Of a stretch of DNA of 64,000 bases, positions 17,024-26,500 are shown one piece after another. Position 1 is the stretch's first letter. Each line of letters opens with the position of its first letter. The notes under the pieces were generated by a model that saw nothing but the letters and a program-made list of their open reading frames with translations, did not search any database and was not told the DNA's origin. The stretch is from NCBI GenBank assembly GCA_040365065.1, contig BAABNI010000006.1, positions 124,001 through 188,000 of the forward strand, given 5' to 3'. The DNA comes from Pelagadaptatus aseana. GTDB taxonomy: Bacteria > Pseudomonadota > Gammaproteobacteria > Pseudomonadales > Cellvibrionaceae. A program made the position numbers and the translations under genes.

Positions 17024-19050
17024 TTACCGCCTCCCAAAAAAGCCAAAGTCTGTCGCTCCCTTTCATCCGATTTTAATGTCTGCCGCCGCTCACCGGCGTG
17101 ACGTTTTTCCAACCGCCATTGCGAAAACCGTTGCAGACCATGCCCCAGTATATTGCGCAACGGCGGAATATATCCGCATATTGTGTGAATCACACGGGAC
17201 AAATACAAGCCGTACATCAACACGATCGGATCATCGTAGGCAAGAATGTATTCAACACTGCCGGGATCACCCTGACGTGCGCAACGACCAGCCAGTTGGC
17301 GATCCACCCGGGCACTGTCGTTCAGTTCGGCAATGATGACATGCAAACCACCGGCGGCCTTGCAATCGGCATCCAGCTTGATGTCCGTACCGCGACCGGC
17401 CATGGAAGTGGCAATGGTGATCTGACCACTGCGTCCGGCTCCGGCTACGATCTCCGCCTCTTGCTGATCCTGCTTGGCGGTCAATAAGAAATAATCGACA
17501 CCGCGCTTATCCATCAATTCAGCCAGTGCCTCGGACTGTTTGACCGAAGAGGTACCGATCAACACCGAACGTCCCCGTTTAGCCTGCTCGCAGGCGGACT
17601 CTACAATGGCCTGCTCTTTCGCTGCCTGATCTTTCAATACCTGATAACCGGTTTGTTTGCGTTTGGATTTATTCAGCAATGGTACCGCTTTGACTTTCAA
17701 GCCATAGACACCGAGAAACTCGTTGCGCACCTCTTTCGCGGTGCCGGTCATGCCAGACAGATAAAAGTATTTGCGGAAGAAATTCTGATAACTGATCTTG
17801 GCCAGAGTTTTACGGGGCTTGGTTAAAGGGCAGCTTTCTTTTATTTCAATCAATTGATGCAATCCACCTTCCCAGGAACGATCCCCTGAAGGACGACCGG
17901 TATACTCATCAACGATCACAATTTTCTCTTCCACAACGATGTAGTGTTTATCGCGGTGAAACAGGTGCAGAGCCGACAATGCCTGCGTCAGCATTTGCTG
18001 GCGACGAATCAGGTTGTACCAGGCCGTACCAATATCCAGACTGATTTGCTCAGCCGCCTCAATACCCTCTGCGTGCATCAACACTCTACGGTTTTTCAAA
18101 TCTAGACTAAAGTGAGTGCCCTCGATCAGATTATTGGCCACCGACATCACCGTACGCAGATAATCTTCTTCGTCTTCCATATCCACATCACCACCGGAAA
18201 TCACCAATGGGGTTCTGGATTCATCGATAAAGACACTGTCGGCCTCATCGACAATGGCAAAAGACAATCCCTGATGCATCAGGCGGCTAAGGAAATCCGA
18301 GCGGCCGTCTACCACCTCACGATGGACATCGAGAGGATCACGGCGATCTTCCAGCACCAGCGAATCTTTGAGGTAATCAAAAACCAGTTCGTTATTGGAG
18401 CAATAAATAATGTCGCCGCCATAGATGGCCTGACGCTCGGGTATCTCGCTCTCGTTGGTAATGGTCCCGGCCTGCAACCCCAGATAATCAAACAGTGGCT
18501 GCATTTCTTCACAGTCACGCTGGGCCAGATAATCGTTGGTGGTGATTACATGCACCTTGATTCCAGCCATGGCTGCGGTACAACTGGCCAGAGTACCCGC
18601 CAGAGTTTTGCCCTCACCGGTCGCCATTTCGGCCACCATGCCGCGCAGCAGTATCAACGAGGCCCGAATCTGGGTGTGATGATGGCGCATGGCCAGCGTT
18701 CTGAATGCCGCCTCACGTACCATCGCAAAGGATTCCACCAATGTCCGGTTGTTAATGCCCTGCTCAATCAAATCCTTACGCACGGCGGCCATCACCTGCT
18801 GAAAATCCTGTTCTGACAACTCACCGAATTGTTCTGAACGACGAATGATCTGCCTGACCAGACGACTTTCAGAGATCAGCAGGTTGCACAGGCCAATAAA
18901 CACATGCTTGTACAGCCAGTAAAAAATTTGATCAAACCAGGTCCGGTTTTTAAAACCTTTCTCAGGGCGATGCTTAACTGACGCCTGTACTTTTTGTGGG
19001 TAGCGATAAAGCCATTTTGCAATGGAGTGTGCAACAGCGGATTTAGACAT
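17014..19050 (-). CDS. SecA-like export ATPase, shortened form
   Basis: The 678-residue protein keeps the SecA motor: Walker A MATGEGKT (about 142-149), VITTNDYLAQRD, DEAD box IVDEADSVFIDESRTPLVIS (about 267-286), EYTGRPSGDRSWEGGLHQ, SGMTGTA, TSMAGRGTDIKL and QLAGRCARQGDPGS. Only about 100 residues follow the last motif, against roughly 300 in E. coli SecA (901 residues). Most of the helical wing/scaffold and the Cys-rich SecB-binding tail are therefore missing. I chose ATG 19050, which overlaps the M50 gene stop by 8 bp; an open frame extends 27 codons further upstream, but entirely inside the M50 gene. It is probably not the housekeeping SecA. Its place among HlyD and M50 genes suggests an accessory motor for the giant protein. 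Confidence 0.9.
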   Translation of the reverse strand: MSKSAVAHSIAKWLYRYPQKVQASVKHRPEKGFKNRTWFDQIFYWLYKHVFIGLCNLLISESRLVRQIIRRSEQFGELSEQDFQQVMAAVRKDLIEQGINNRTLVESFAMVREAAFRTLAMRHHHTQIRASLILLRGMVAEMATGEGKTLAGTLASCTAAMAGIKVHVITTNDYLAQRDCEEMQPLFDYLGLQAGTITNESEIPERQAIYGGDIIYCSNNELVFDYLKDSLVLEDRRDPLDVHREVVDGRSDFLSRLMHQGLSFAIVDEADSVFIDESRTPLVISGGDVDMEDEEDYLRTVMSVANNLIEGTHFSLDLKNRRVLMHAEGIEAAEQISLDIGTAWYNLIRRQQMLTQALSALHLFHRDKHYIVVEEKIVIVDEYTGRPSGDRSWEGGLHQLIEIKESCPLTKPRKTLAKISYQNFFRKYFYLSGMTGTAKEVRNEFLGVYGLKVKAVPLLNKSKRKQTGYQVLKDQAAKEQAIVESACEQAKRGRSVLIGTSSVKQSEALAELMDKRGVDYFLLTAKQDQQEAEIVAGAGRSGQITIATSMAGRGTDIKLDADCKAAGGLHVIIAELNDSARVDRQLAGRCARQGDPGSVEYILAYDDPIVLMYGLYLSRVIHTICGYIPPLRNILGHGLQRFSQWRLEKRHAGERRQTLKSDERERQTLAFLGGGKWH

Positions 19051-21187
19051 TAAATTGCTCCAGGAACACTCGGCGTACTGCACGATACAGGCGCCAGAAA
19101 ATTGGTTCACTGCGCAATTGGAACTGAACAAAGAAACGCTCTTCTACAAACTCCAGAAACGCTTCGTCCGATGCCACCAGCAATTCAACGTGATTCTCGA
19201 CCGCCGTTGGCGCTTCTGACTGCGAAGGGTCCATAACAATGACCCCACCAGCCTGATCGGACAACACCAGACTCGGCAAAATTTGAGTTACCTGAGGTGT
19301 AAAGCCGATCAATTCAGCGGGCAATTCCAACGAGCGGGATGAGGCCGAGCGCAACCGAATAAATTGTAATTCTCGGGCAATCTGTTCCGCCTCATGTTCA
19401 GGTAACATCACCTTGAGGACCAGTCGGTCTTCCTGAGTCAGGATATAACCCAAAAGCTCACCGCGTTCGAGATAGCTGTGCTGCAGTTGGGTGTGATTGC
19501 CCAGTACAACCTGACCGTCACTGAGGCTGACCACTCTGGCCTGCGCCAGACTTTGCCGAGCCTCAAGGAGTTCTGTTTCAAGCCGTTTGATCTCTTCGGC
19601 GACCACCAGATACTTGGCGCGGTCGCTGTAAACCGATTGAAACCGAGCTTTGGCTTCTTTCAACTGTGCCTCAAGGATATTGGCTTCACCTTCGAGATCG
19701 TAATTTTTTAAAATTGTGATGGTATTACCGGCCTTGACTGGCTCACCATTGCTCACCAGCACCTGCTCAATAAAACCACTTTCACCCGCGTAAAGGCGCT
19801 TGTCTTCGGATACCCAGGCCACCCCTTCAACCGTCGTTGTCTTGGGCAACGGTAATTCAAACAGCAACGCCCAGACAAACACCACCGCCATTGACATAAC
19901 CAGATAGGGATTGCGGCCATTAAACCTGAACTCTTGTTCCGTAAACGGCTTGCTGATGGTCTTGCCAAAGGGAATCACCCAGCCCGAGGTAAAGGCCCAG
20001 ATGGCCAACGCCACACCGACCACAAAATATTTACTGCCGACAAACAGAATGATCGAGATGGAAATAAACAAACGGTAAGCAAACGACAACAGGTTATAGA
20101 AAAACAGCCAAAAGGATTCCCGCGCATCACCACTGGGCGAGTGCACCGAGGTAATACCAAACAGGTAACGTTTAAACAGATAGCCCCAGTAAGACGTCGA
20201 TTTCTTTGCCAGATTGGGAATCTCAAGATAATCGGAGAGCACGTAGTAGGCGTCGAATTTAAGCAGCGGGTTGCCGTTGAACAAAATGGTGGAAACCCCG
20301 GCCATAAACACGACATTAAACAACAGGGATTTCACTAAGCCGGGCTCGGAAATGGACCAGAACAACAGGGCCACCGCAGCGATCAATAGCTCTACGATTA
20401 CACCTGCCGCAGACACCAGTATCCGGTGGTATTTATTGGTAAACGACGCCGACTCCGTTGCATTGACATAGGGCATCGGAAAAAAAACCAGAAACATGAT
20501 ACCCATTTCATGAACCTGACCACCAAATCTCCGCACCACATAAGCGTGACCAAATTCATGAATGATTTTAATTAACGGATACAAGAACCACATCAACAAC
20601 AAATTATCAGCCGCCAGAACCCGATCGGCGAGATTGTTGGTCAGCGCATCAAAATGGCGAAGTGCCAGCACCCCGCCCCAGCCAATAAGGAGCAGATAAA
20701 GTACAACGAACTTCCAACCCAGCAGCCGGTCAAGAAAAGGCACGAGACGATCGAGTATCCGGGTGGGATCAAACAGTGGAACCTGAATCGCCAGTGGCGA
20801 CTGCAATTTTTGCAACAACTTGCGTTGGCCTTTACCCGTCTTGCGTTGAAACAGATCCCGGGCATTGGCCGGCACATTCAAATGCAGCATGTCACTTTGG
20901 TAAAGATTACCAACCAGCGAAATAACCTCATCCTGAGTCGGCATTTCCTGTTCCAGCTGATCGCCGGAATTTTCCCAAATCTGGTTGAGACTGTGCTCGC
21001 CATCCATCAGTCCAATCAGGCTGTAGGCCTGCCAGGAATAGCGCTGTACGGTGCCCGATATGGTGTCACGCAACACATACCAGCGCTCGCCACGGTGCAT
21101 CTGGGAGGAGATGTCGATTTGGACTTTAAGGCGGGGCTTAAGGTTTTCTACCCGATACCAGTTTTTACTGAACACATTGACCGACAT
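19043..21187 (-). CDS. PqqD-like / M50 site-2-protease-like / HlyD fusion membrane protein
   Basis: Three parts can be seen in 714 residues. Residues about 33-105 resemble a PqqD-type winged helix: RDTISGTVQRYSWQAYSLIG, then LMDGEHSLNQIWE, and a closing EVISLVGNLYQSDMLHL. Residues about 155-470 are a polytopic M50 domain with the zinc motif HEFGH (His210, Glu211, His214) inside a membrane segment and a second motif NPLLKFDAYY (Asn306, Asp312). Residues about 475-714 are a periplasmic HlyD-like adaptor with GFIEQVLVSNGEPVKAG and a coiled coil. Similar M50 proteins with HlyD tails occur in RiPP and bacteriocin export loci. It starts 10 bp after the GAF-HlyD gene and overlaps the SecA-like gene. 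It may recognise or cleave the giant's N-terminus; this is untested. Confidence 0.88.
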   Translation of the reverse strand: MSVNVFSKNWYRVENLKPRLKVQIDISSQMHRGERWYVLRDTISGTVQRYSWQAYSLIGLMDGEHSLNQIWENSGDQLEQEMPTQDEVISLVGNLYQSDMLHLNVPANARDLFQRKTGKGQRKLLQKLQSPLAIQVPLFDPTRILDRLVPFLDRLLGWKFVVLYLLLIGWGGVLALRHFDALTNNLADRVLAADNLLLMWFLYPLIKIIHEFGHAYVVRRFGGQVHEMGIMFLVFFPMPYVNATESASFTNKYHRILVSAAGVIVELLIAAVALLFWSISEPGLVKSLLFNVVFMAGVSTILFNGNPLLKFDAYYVLSDYLEIPNLAKKSTSYWGYLFKRYLFGITSVHSPSGDARESFWLFFYNLLSFAYRLFISISIILFVGSKYFVVGVALAIWAFTSGWVIPFGKTISKPFTEQEFRFNGRNPYLVMSMAVVFVWALLFELPLPKTTTVEGVAWVSEDKRLYAGESGFIEQVLVSNGEPVKAGNTITILKNYDLEGEANILEAQLKEAKARFQSVYSDRAKYLVVAEEIKRLETELLEARQSLAQARVVSLSDGQVVLGNHTQLQHSYLERGELLGYILTQEDRLVLKVMLPEHEAEQIARELQFIRLRSASSRSLELPAELIGFTPQVTQILPSLVLSDQAGGVIVMDPSQSEAPTAVENHVELLVASDEAFLEFVEERFFVQFQLRSEPIFWRLYRAVRRVFLEQFNV

Positions 21188-21197
21188 AGCAATTAAC

Positions 21198-23069
21198 TCA
21201 GCCCCAGAAAGACCAGAGTTTCATGGCCAGCCACTTGCGCAAATCGTGCGTCCAGTTATCGATCAACAGTCGGTCTTCCACATCAATCTTGGCGATCCCA
21301 ACCAGACCGGGACGAAATGCCGGATCCGAGGTTTTGATATCGGCTTCGACCCGGAAAAAAGTACCGCCTTCGCGCACTTCCGTAATCGGGGTAATTTTTT
21401 CCACCAAAAAATCAAAGTTTTTATGGGGCAAAGAAGACAACACCACCTGACCGGTTTGCCCCAATTCCACATCACGAATTTTGTATTCACTGACATATAG
21501 AATCAGGCGATAGGCATTCATTGGTGAAATTTGAAACATTTCCTCGCCCTGATTGATGGAGCCACCCACCCGTTTGCTTAAATCACCGCTGACAATCAGG
21601 GCATCAAAAGGCGCTTTGATCACCGAGCGCTCAAGGTGACTGTTGGTCACTGCCAGCTGCGCTCTGGATTGCGCCATCTTGGCAAACAGGATTTGTGCCT
21701 GAGAGCGATCGTAATCCGCCAAGGATTCGGTGTATTGTTTTTTATCCTGCTCGATCTGGCTGAGCCATTTGATTTTTTCCAGCCGCAGATCGCGATCTTC
21801 CAGTGACGCCAGTTCGGCTCCCGCTGTGACTTTATCACCGGCTCTGACCAGAGCCTGTTTGAGATAACCATTAAACGGCGCCGACACAATCCGGATTTGT
21901 CGCGGCTCCAAGGCTACATCGGCATTGACGGTATAATGCCCTTCAACAAGAGAAAAGAAGGCCACTAACAACAAGGCACCGGTGACAAACAGCTTGCGCT
22001 TTAACTGCCCCGGTGTGACAAACTTGTGAAGTTGTTTTACCACTGATTTTTGCAAGTGGCGCAACAGGGATTGTTGCCCCTGAATTTTTTCTTCCAGACC
22101 CAAACCAACCAGCGCGGCGGCCGACTCGATAAAACCCACCTCTTCATCATTGAAGGGTTGTTCTGCATGTCGCTCCAACAGCACCATGGCGTAGATTGCA
22201 TCATCTTTGCTAAGAGGCACGCAAAGCAAGCCCGTATTGTGGTGACTGCTGGACAGCTTTTCGGTGTTGTGACTGACTTGATGTGAGCCGCTCCGAGCCT
22301 CTGTCGGCGGCCAGACGACCAATGATTTCTGATCAAAAGCCTCTTGCATGGCCAGACGGATTTTTTTGGCGGACACAGATCGCAAATCATTCTCACTGCT
22401 GCCGGAGATGACCGCCAACTTAACCTGATGACGGCGAACATAGCCGATACTAACCCGTTCACACTGGAAACGGTTGGCCAGAGTATCGGCCCATTGCAGA
22501 GCAGACTCTTGCCAGTTTTCCGCACGAAAAATGGAAAGGTAACCGTCCAGAACCGTTTTCTGATGATCCAGCTTTGTTAAATGACTGGCCTCTGCCAACT
22601 TCAGAAAATGCGATTCAATCCAGAAACAAAGCCACTCCAGCCGGGCCATAAAGGTCTCAATATCACTGGCGCTGGACAGCTTGATCCGGCAGGCAAAGAC
22701 GGATTTTATTTGATGATTGATAACCACCGGATAGGCAATGCCATAAGCCCCCTGACCATCATCCAGAGGCATAACCACCGGGTCTTCACAGTAGGCGGAC
22801 TCCTCAATTAAATAACCCAGCAGCTCACTGTCCTGACTGCCAGCGATTGAGGCCGCCACAGGTTTTAAGCGTTGGGATTGGTCGTCATCAACGGCCAGTA
22901 ACGCCGAGGCAATGCCAGATAAATCCCGCAGCGTGTAGTCGAGCCAGACCTGATACCAACTGCCCTGCTCCGCACATTGGTTAAGATAATCCAGTGTAAT
23001 GGCCGGCGACTTGATGTCGCCTGACACCGGTTCGGTACTGGCGGAATGTGTGATGGACTCTATAGCCAA
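21198..23069 (-). CDS. GAF-domain HlyD family inner-membrane adaptor
   Basis: This 623-residue protein has a cytoplasmic N-terminal half with a GAF-like domain (about 185-325, including GLLCVPLSKDDAIYAMVLLE and FIESAAALVGLGLEEKI). One membrane segment follows (about 359-377, LFVTGALLLVAFFSLVEG), then a periplasmic HlyD part with VSAPFNGYLKQALVRAGDKV (about 395-414), a short coiled coil and VIKAPFDALIVSGDLSKRVG. HlyD proteins connect an inner-membrane engine to TolC. The GAF part may sense a small ligand or bind the motor. The frame starts at TTG 23069, with a weak GAG ribosome site; no earlier ATG exists. It lies 10 bp before the M50 gene and after a hairpin-T tract that separates it from the DUF3467 gene. 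Confidence 0.86.
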   Translation of the reverse strand: MAIESITHSASTEPVSGDIKSPAITLDYLNQCAEQGSWYQVWLDYTLRDLSGIASALLAVDDDQSQRLKPVAASIAGSQDSELLGYLIEESAYCEDPVVMPLDDGQGAYGIAYPVVINHQIKSVFACRIKLSSASDIETFMARLEWLCFWIESHFLKLAEASHLTKLDHQKTVLDGYLSIFRAENWQESALQWADTLANRFQCERVSIGYVRRHQVKLAVISGSSENDLRSVSAKKIRLAMQEAFDQKSLVVWPPTEARSGSHQVSHNTEKLSSSHHNTGLLCVPLSKDDAIYAMVLLERHAEQPFNDEEVGFIESAAALVGLGLEEKIQGQQSLLRHLQKSVVKQLHKFVTPGQLKRKLFVTGALLLVAFFSLVEGHYTVNADVALEPRQIRIVSAPFNGYLKQALVRAGDKVTAGAELASLEDRDLRLEKIKWLSQIEQDKKQYTESLADYDRSQAQILFAKMAQSRAQLAVTNSHLERSVIKAPFDALIVSGDLSKRVGGSINQGEEMFQISPMNAYRLILYVSEYKIRDVELGQTGQVVLSSLPHKNFDFLVEKITPITEVREGGTFFRVEADIKTSDPAFRPGLVGIAKIDVEDRLLIDNWTHDLRKWLAMKLWSFWG

Positions 23070-23144
23070 GTTTTTTCTCGGTAATTCTGAGTAGTTAACG
23101 CCGTAATAACAGGCGCTAAATCTAAAAACATCCTGTTAGAACGG

Positions 23145-23198
23145 AAAAATCCGCCAGGGTCAGCTTTGGTGAAATCTTTCACTAAAAACCCTGACGGA
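23145..23198 (-). terminator. Attenuator or terminator between DUF3467 and GAF-HlyD genes
   Basis: On the minus strand an 11-bp stem with one G-U pair (23188-23198 with 23150-23160) encloses an inner GTGAAA/TTTCAC hairpin and is followed directly by TTTTT (23145-23149). It lies 29 bp past the DUF3467 stop and 76 bp before the GAF-HlyD start. It would end or reduce transcription coming from the giant gene before the export genes. Confidence 0.72.
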
Positions 23199-23226
23199 CA
23201 TCCGGTCTGCTTGTAGCAATCAGCGA

Positions 23227-23517
23227 TCAGCCTTCTGAACCATCGCCAATGGTGCCAAAGCGGTTTTCATATTCTTCAACCACCTTACCCAGCAAATTGC
23301 TCAGACGCTTGGCAGCAAAAGGGTTCAGGATAATACGATCAGACAAATTGATGGCTACTTCCTTTTGACCAGTGTGCCAGGTCTGGTTGGTGCCAAACAG
23401 TAACGTCACCTCTTCACGGGTGCTTGATACATTACAAACATTGGCGTAAGAACTGCGCATATTGGAGTCATCCCATTTCAGCTTGGGTGCGTTCTGCGCT
23501 TGTTTCTTATCGGTCAT
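23227..23517 (-). CDS. DUF3467 family small protein
   Basis: The 96-residue product has no signal peptide or membrane segment. It matches DUF3467 by SSYANVCNVSSTREEVTLLFG (spanning about 22-42), VAINLSDRIILNPFAAKRLSNLL and a closing GKVVEEYENRFG. The family is widespread and of unknown function. Its start has a clear GGGAG ribosome site. It lies 49 bp after the stop of the giant gene with no terminator between, so it is made from the same transcript, and a hairpin-T tract follows it. A role as a cytoplasmic chaperone or escort for the giant protein is a guess from position only. Confidence 0.85.
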   Translation of the reverse strand: MTDKKQAQNAPKLKWDDSNMRSSYANVCNVSSTREEVTLLFGTNQTWHTGQKEVAINLSDRIILNPFAAKRLSNLLGKVVEEYENRFGTIGDGSEG

Positions 23518-23566
23518 TATGTACTCCCTAATGGTTCACTTTAATTATTCAGTTTGTTATTTCAAT

Positions 23567-26500
23567 TTAACGATCATTGCTTCTGCGCTTGACCTCACCG
23601 TCTTGCCAGGTAAACAGTTTCTGCTCTCTGGCTTTGTGCTCAATCAATTCATCGCTATTTTCTACCACAAAACGGCGCTGATCGGTACGTCTTGAGCTCA
23701 CTTTCCAGCGGCGGCTGACTGCGGCCAGAGCCAATACCGATTCCAGACCAGCAAGGGACTCACCCTCTTTCAGCTGTTCCTCCTCGGTATTCGGATCTTC
23801 TACAGGTTCACCGTCCTCTTGAGGCTGACAGGCTTCAGGCAGAACAATGGGCTCGCCGTTTTCATCAACGGCACCCTCTTCAATGATGCACTCTTCTGGG
23901 TTCACTTCCTCTTGATTCTGATCATCACCTGCAGCGGGTGCAGGCAGACTTTCAAGGAATTGCTGCAGCGAGTCGTTGGCAGATTCTGCCCCCTCATCGC
24001 CACTGCCAACACGTGCCAGCCTCAGGGCATCGTTATTGTAATAATCGACAAATTCGCCACCCACCTGGAATACATCTTCCCAGTTGAGGTTTTGAATCAA
24101 TGCATAGCCATTGACCAGCAATCCTTGCGAAGCACCGATTAATTCAAGGTTACCCGGATCGGTAGAGACCACCACGCTATTGAGCGATGGCGAATCTGTG
24201 ACACGACCGTAGTCACCCAGAATGACGTCTTCGGAGAAGTCGCCATCGAACGAGTCGCGTCCGGCACCACCGAACATCCAATCGTTGTCTTCGCCACCGA
24301 TGAGAGTATCCTCACCGCCCATCAACGGATCGGTGGTATCAGCGTAGAGTTGATCCTGATCGTCATAGGCAATCCGACCGAAGTCGCCAAGAATGATGTC
24401 GTAACCATCACCACCATCGAGCTCGTCGTCACCGCCGCCACCCATGATCCAGTCGTCACCGTCTTCACCATAGACGGTATCGCGACCACCCAGAGGGGCT
24501 CTGTCGGTGGCCATTTGCACGAAGGCGTTATTGGCGAACAACAACTCGCCACTATCGGCCAGAATCATATCGTCGCCTTCGCCACCCATGACTTCGTCGT
24601 TACCAAAGCCGGCAATCACACGATCATTGCCCGCTCCGGTATCAATGGTGTCATTACCGGCGGTACTGCTATTGGTATCGGTGGAAACAATCCGAGTGGC
24701 ATTGCCGTTGGCAAATTCAATCAGACCGTTATCACCGATAACGTCGTCTTCACCACCACCGGTTTCGACAGAGTCATTGCCGTTACCAGCAAGAACGACA
24801 TTGTCGCCACCATCTACAGTAACTGTGTCATCACCACCCTCGCCCGGGTTTTGAGTAGACACTTGAACGATAACATTGTCCTGGTAGATAAATTCGGCAT
24901 TGTCCGCGGCAATAACATCGTTGCCATTGCCGCTGCTTACGGTGTCATCATCCAGACCGGCAATAATGCGATTATTGCCTTCACCTGCATCGATGATGTC
25001 TTCACCGGTGGTACTGGTGTCGGTATCCGTGGAAATCAGGCGAGTGGCAATGCCATTGCTGTACTCAATCAGGCCGTTATCACCAAAAATATCATCGTCA
25101 CCATCCGTAGTGGTAATGGTGTCATCACCCTGACCACCCATAATGGCGTTATGACCACCATCACTGGTGATGGTGTCATCGCCACCATTGGCAATATCGG
25201 TGGTTTCAAGTGTGGTAACCACTCCGGCGTTGTTGTAATTCACTTCACCGTTGTCACCGATAATCTGATCATTACCGCTGCCACTATGGATGTGATCATC
25301 ACCCTGACCGGCAATAACAAGATTGTTGCCTTCACCGGTATCAATGGTGTCATCACCACCCTGTGTGGTTTCACTGCTGCTGGCACGAACCAGAATGGCG
25401 TCCACATAAAGCAATTCACCATTGTCGCCCAACAACACATTGTCGCCGGCATAAGACGTGATGGTGTCATCACCCTGTCCGGCCACTACGGTGTTGTTGC
25501 CTGAGGTCTGGCCAACGGTGATGGTGTCATCATCACCACTGGTATTGCTGACACGGACAAAGCTGACACTGCCTGTGTTGGGGCCAGTAACACCGGTGAA
25601 ACCGATCTCGCCAAGGTCACCCAGAACGAAATTATCACCAAGGGCATCGGTAACGGTATCTTCGCCAAGACCGGCGACGATGTAGTCATTACCCTGACCA
25701 CCATCAATGGTGTCATCGCTGGATACCGCAGTATCTTCACTGACTATTCTGGCCAGATTATCCAGCTCACTGGCCAGCAAATCATTACCGGCAGCATTTT
25801 CTGCTGAACCGGAATCACCAAAGACAATGTCATTACCCTGATCACCGAACAGGGTATCATCGCCTTCATTACCGCGAATGATGTCGTCTTCAGTACCGCC
25901 GTAAATCAGATCCTCGCCTTCGTTACCTTCGAGGGTATCGCGACCTTCGTCACCGTAAACCCGATCCTGACCTTCATTGGCATAAATGCGATCATCACCG
26001 GTATCACCGATCAGAACGTCATCACCCTGACTGCCAAAGATCAGATCATCATTGGCATCACCATCGGCGCGAATGGCCATAGTCGCCGTAGAGGCCTGAA
26101 CCGTGTCATCCCCGGCATCGCCGAAGATATCCAGACGTCGGGCTTCGATGCCATAACCAGCATCAATCAGAGCCTGATGCGCCGGATCGGTAAGATCGTC
26201 TGCAGCGGTTACCGTAATCAGATCATCGCCAGAGTTACCGTAAACCGTGGTGATGGTCAGATCTTCCAGATAGAGACTGTCAACGGTGATGTCATCACCA
26301 GCCTGACCACCCCAGATAACCAGATCGTTATTGTAGTTGCCGGAGGTGGCTGTGTAGGTGATATCCGCCACCGACATACCACTAATCAGACCACCAGATA
26401 GGGTTGCGGTATTGGCCACATCACTGTCAAAGTCGCTGACATAAAGGCTGTTGGCGTCACTGCCGGCATCGATATTCAGCAGACCATTGATACCGTCCAG

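Noticed and set aside
19051..19131. Longer start for the SecA-like protein
   Set aside because: The added 27 residues lie wholly inside the M50 gene and do not resemble SecA; ATG 19050 gives the usual short overlap.
24350..25504. 384-codon open frame antisense to the giant's C-terminal repeats
   Set aside because: It mirrors the periodic RTX codons (GAT/GGT repeats read backwards give Val/Ile/Thr-rich sequence); no ribosome site or known fold.
24150..26140. Regular DNA repeats that could suggest a CRISPR array
   Set aside because: They are in-frame coding repeats of RTX units with no identical short direct repeats or unique spacers.
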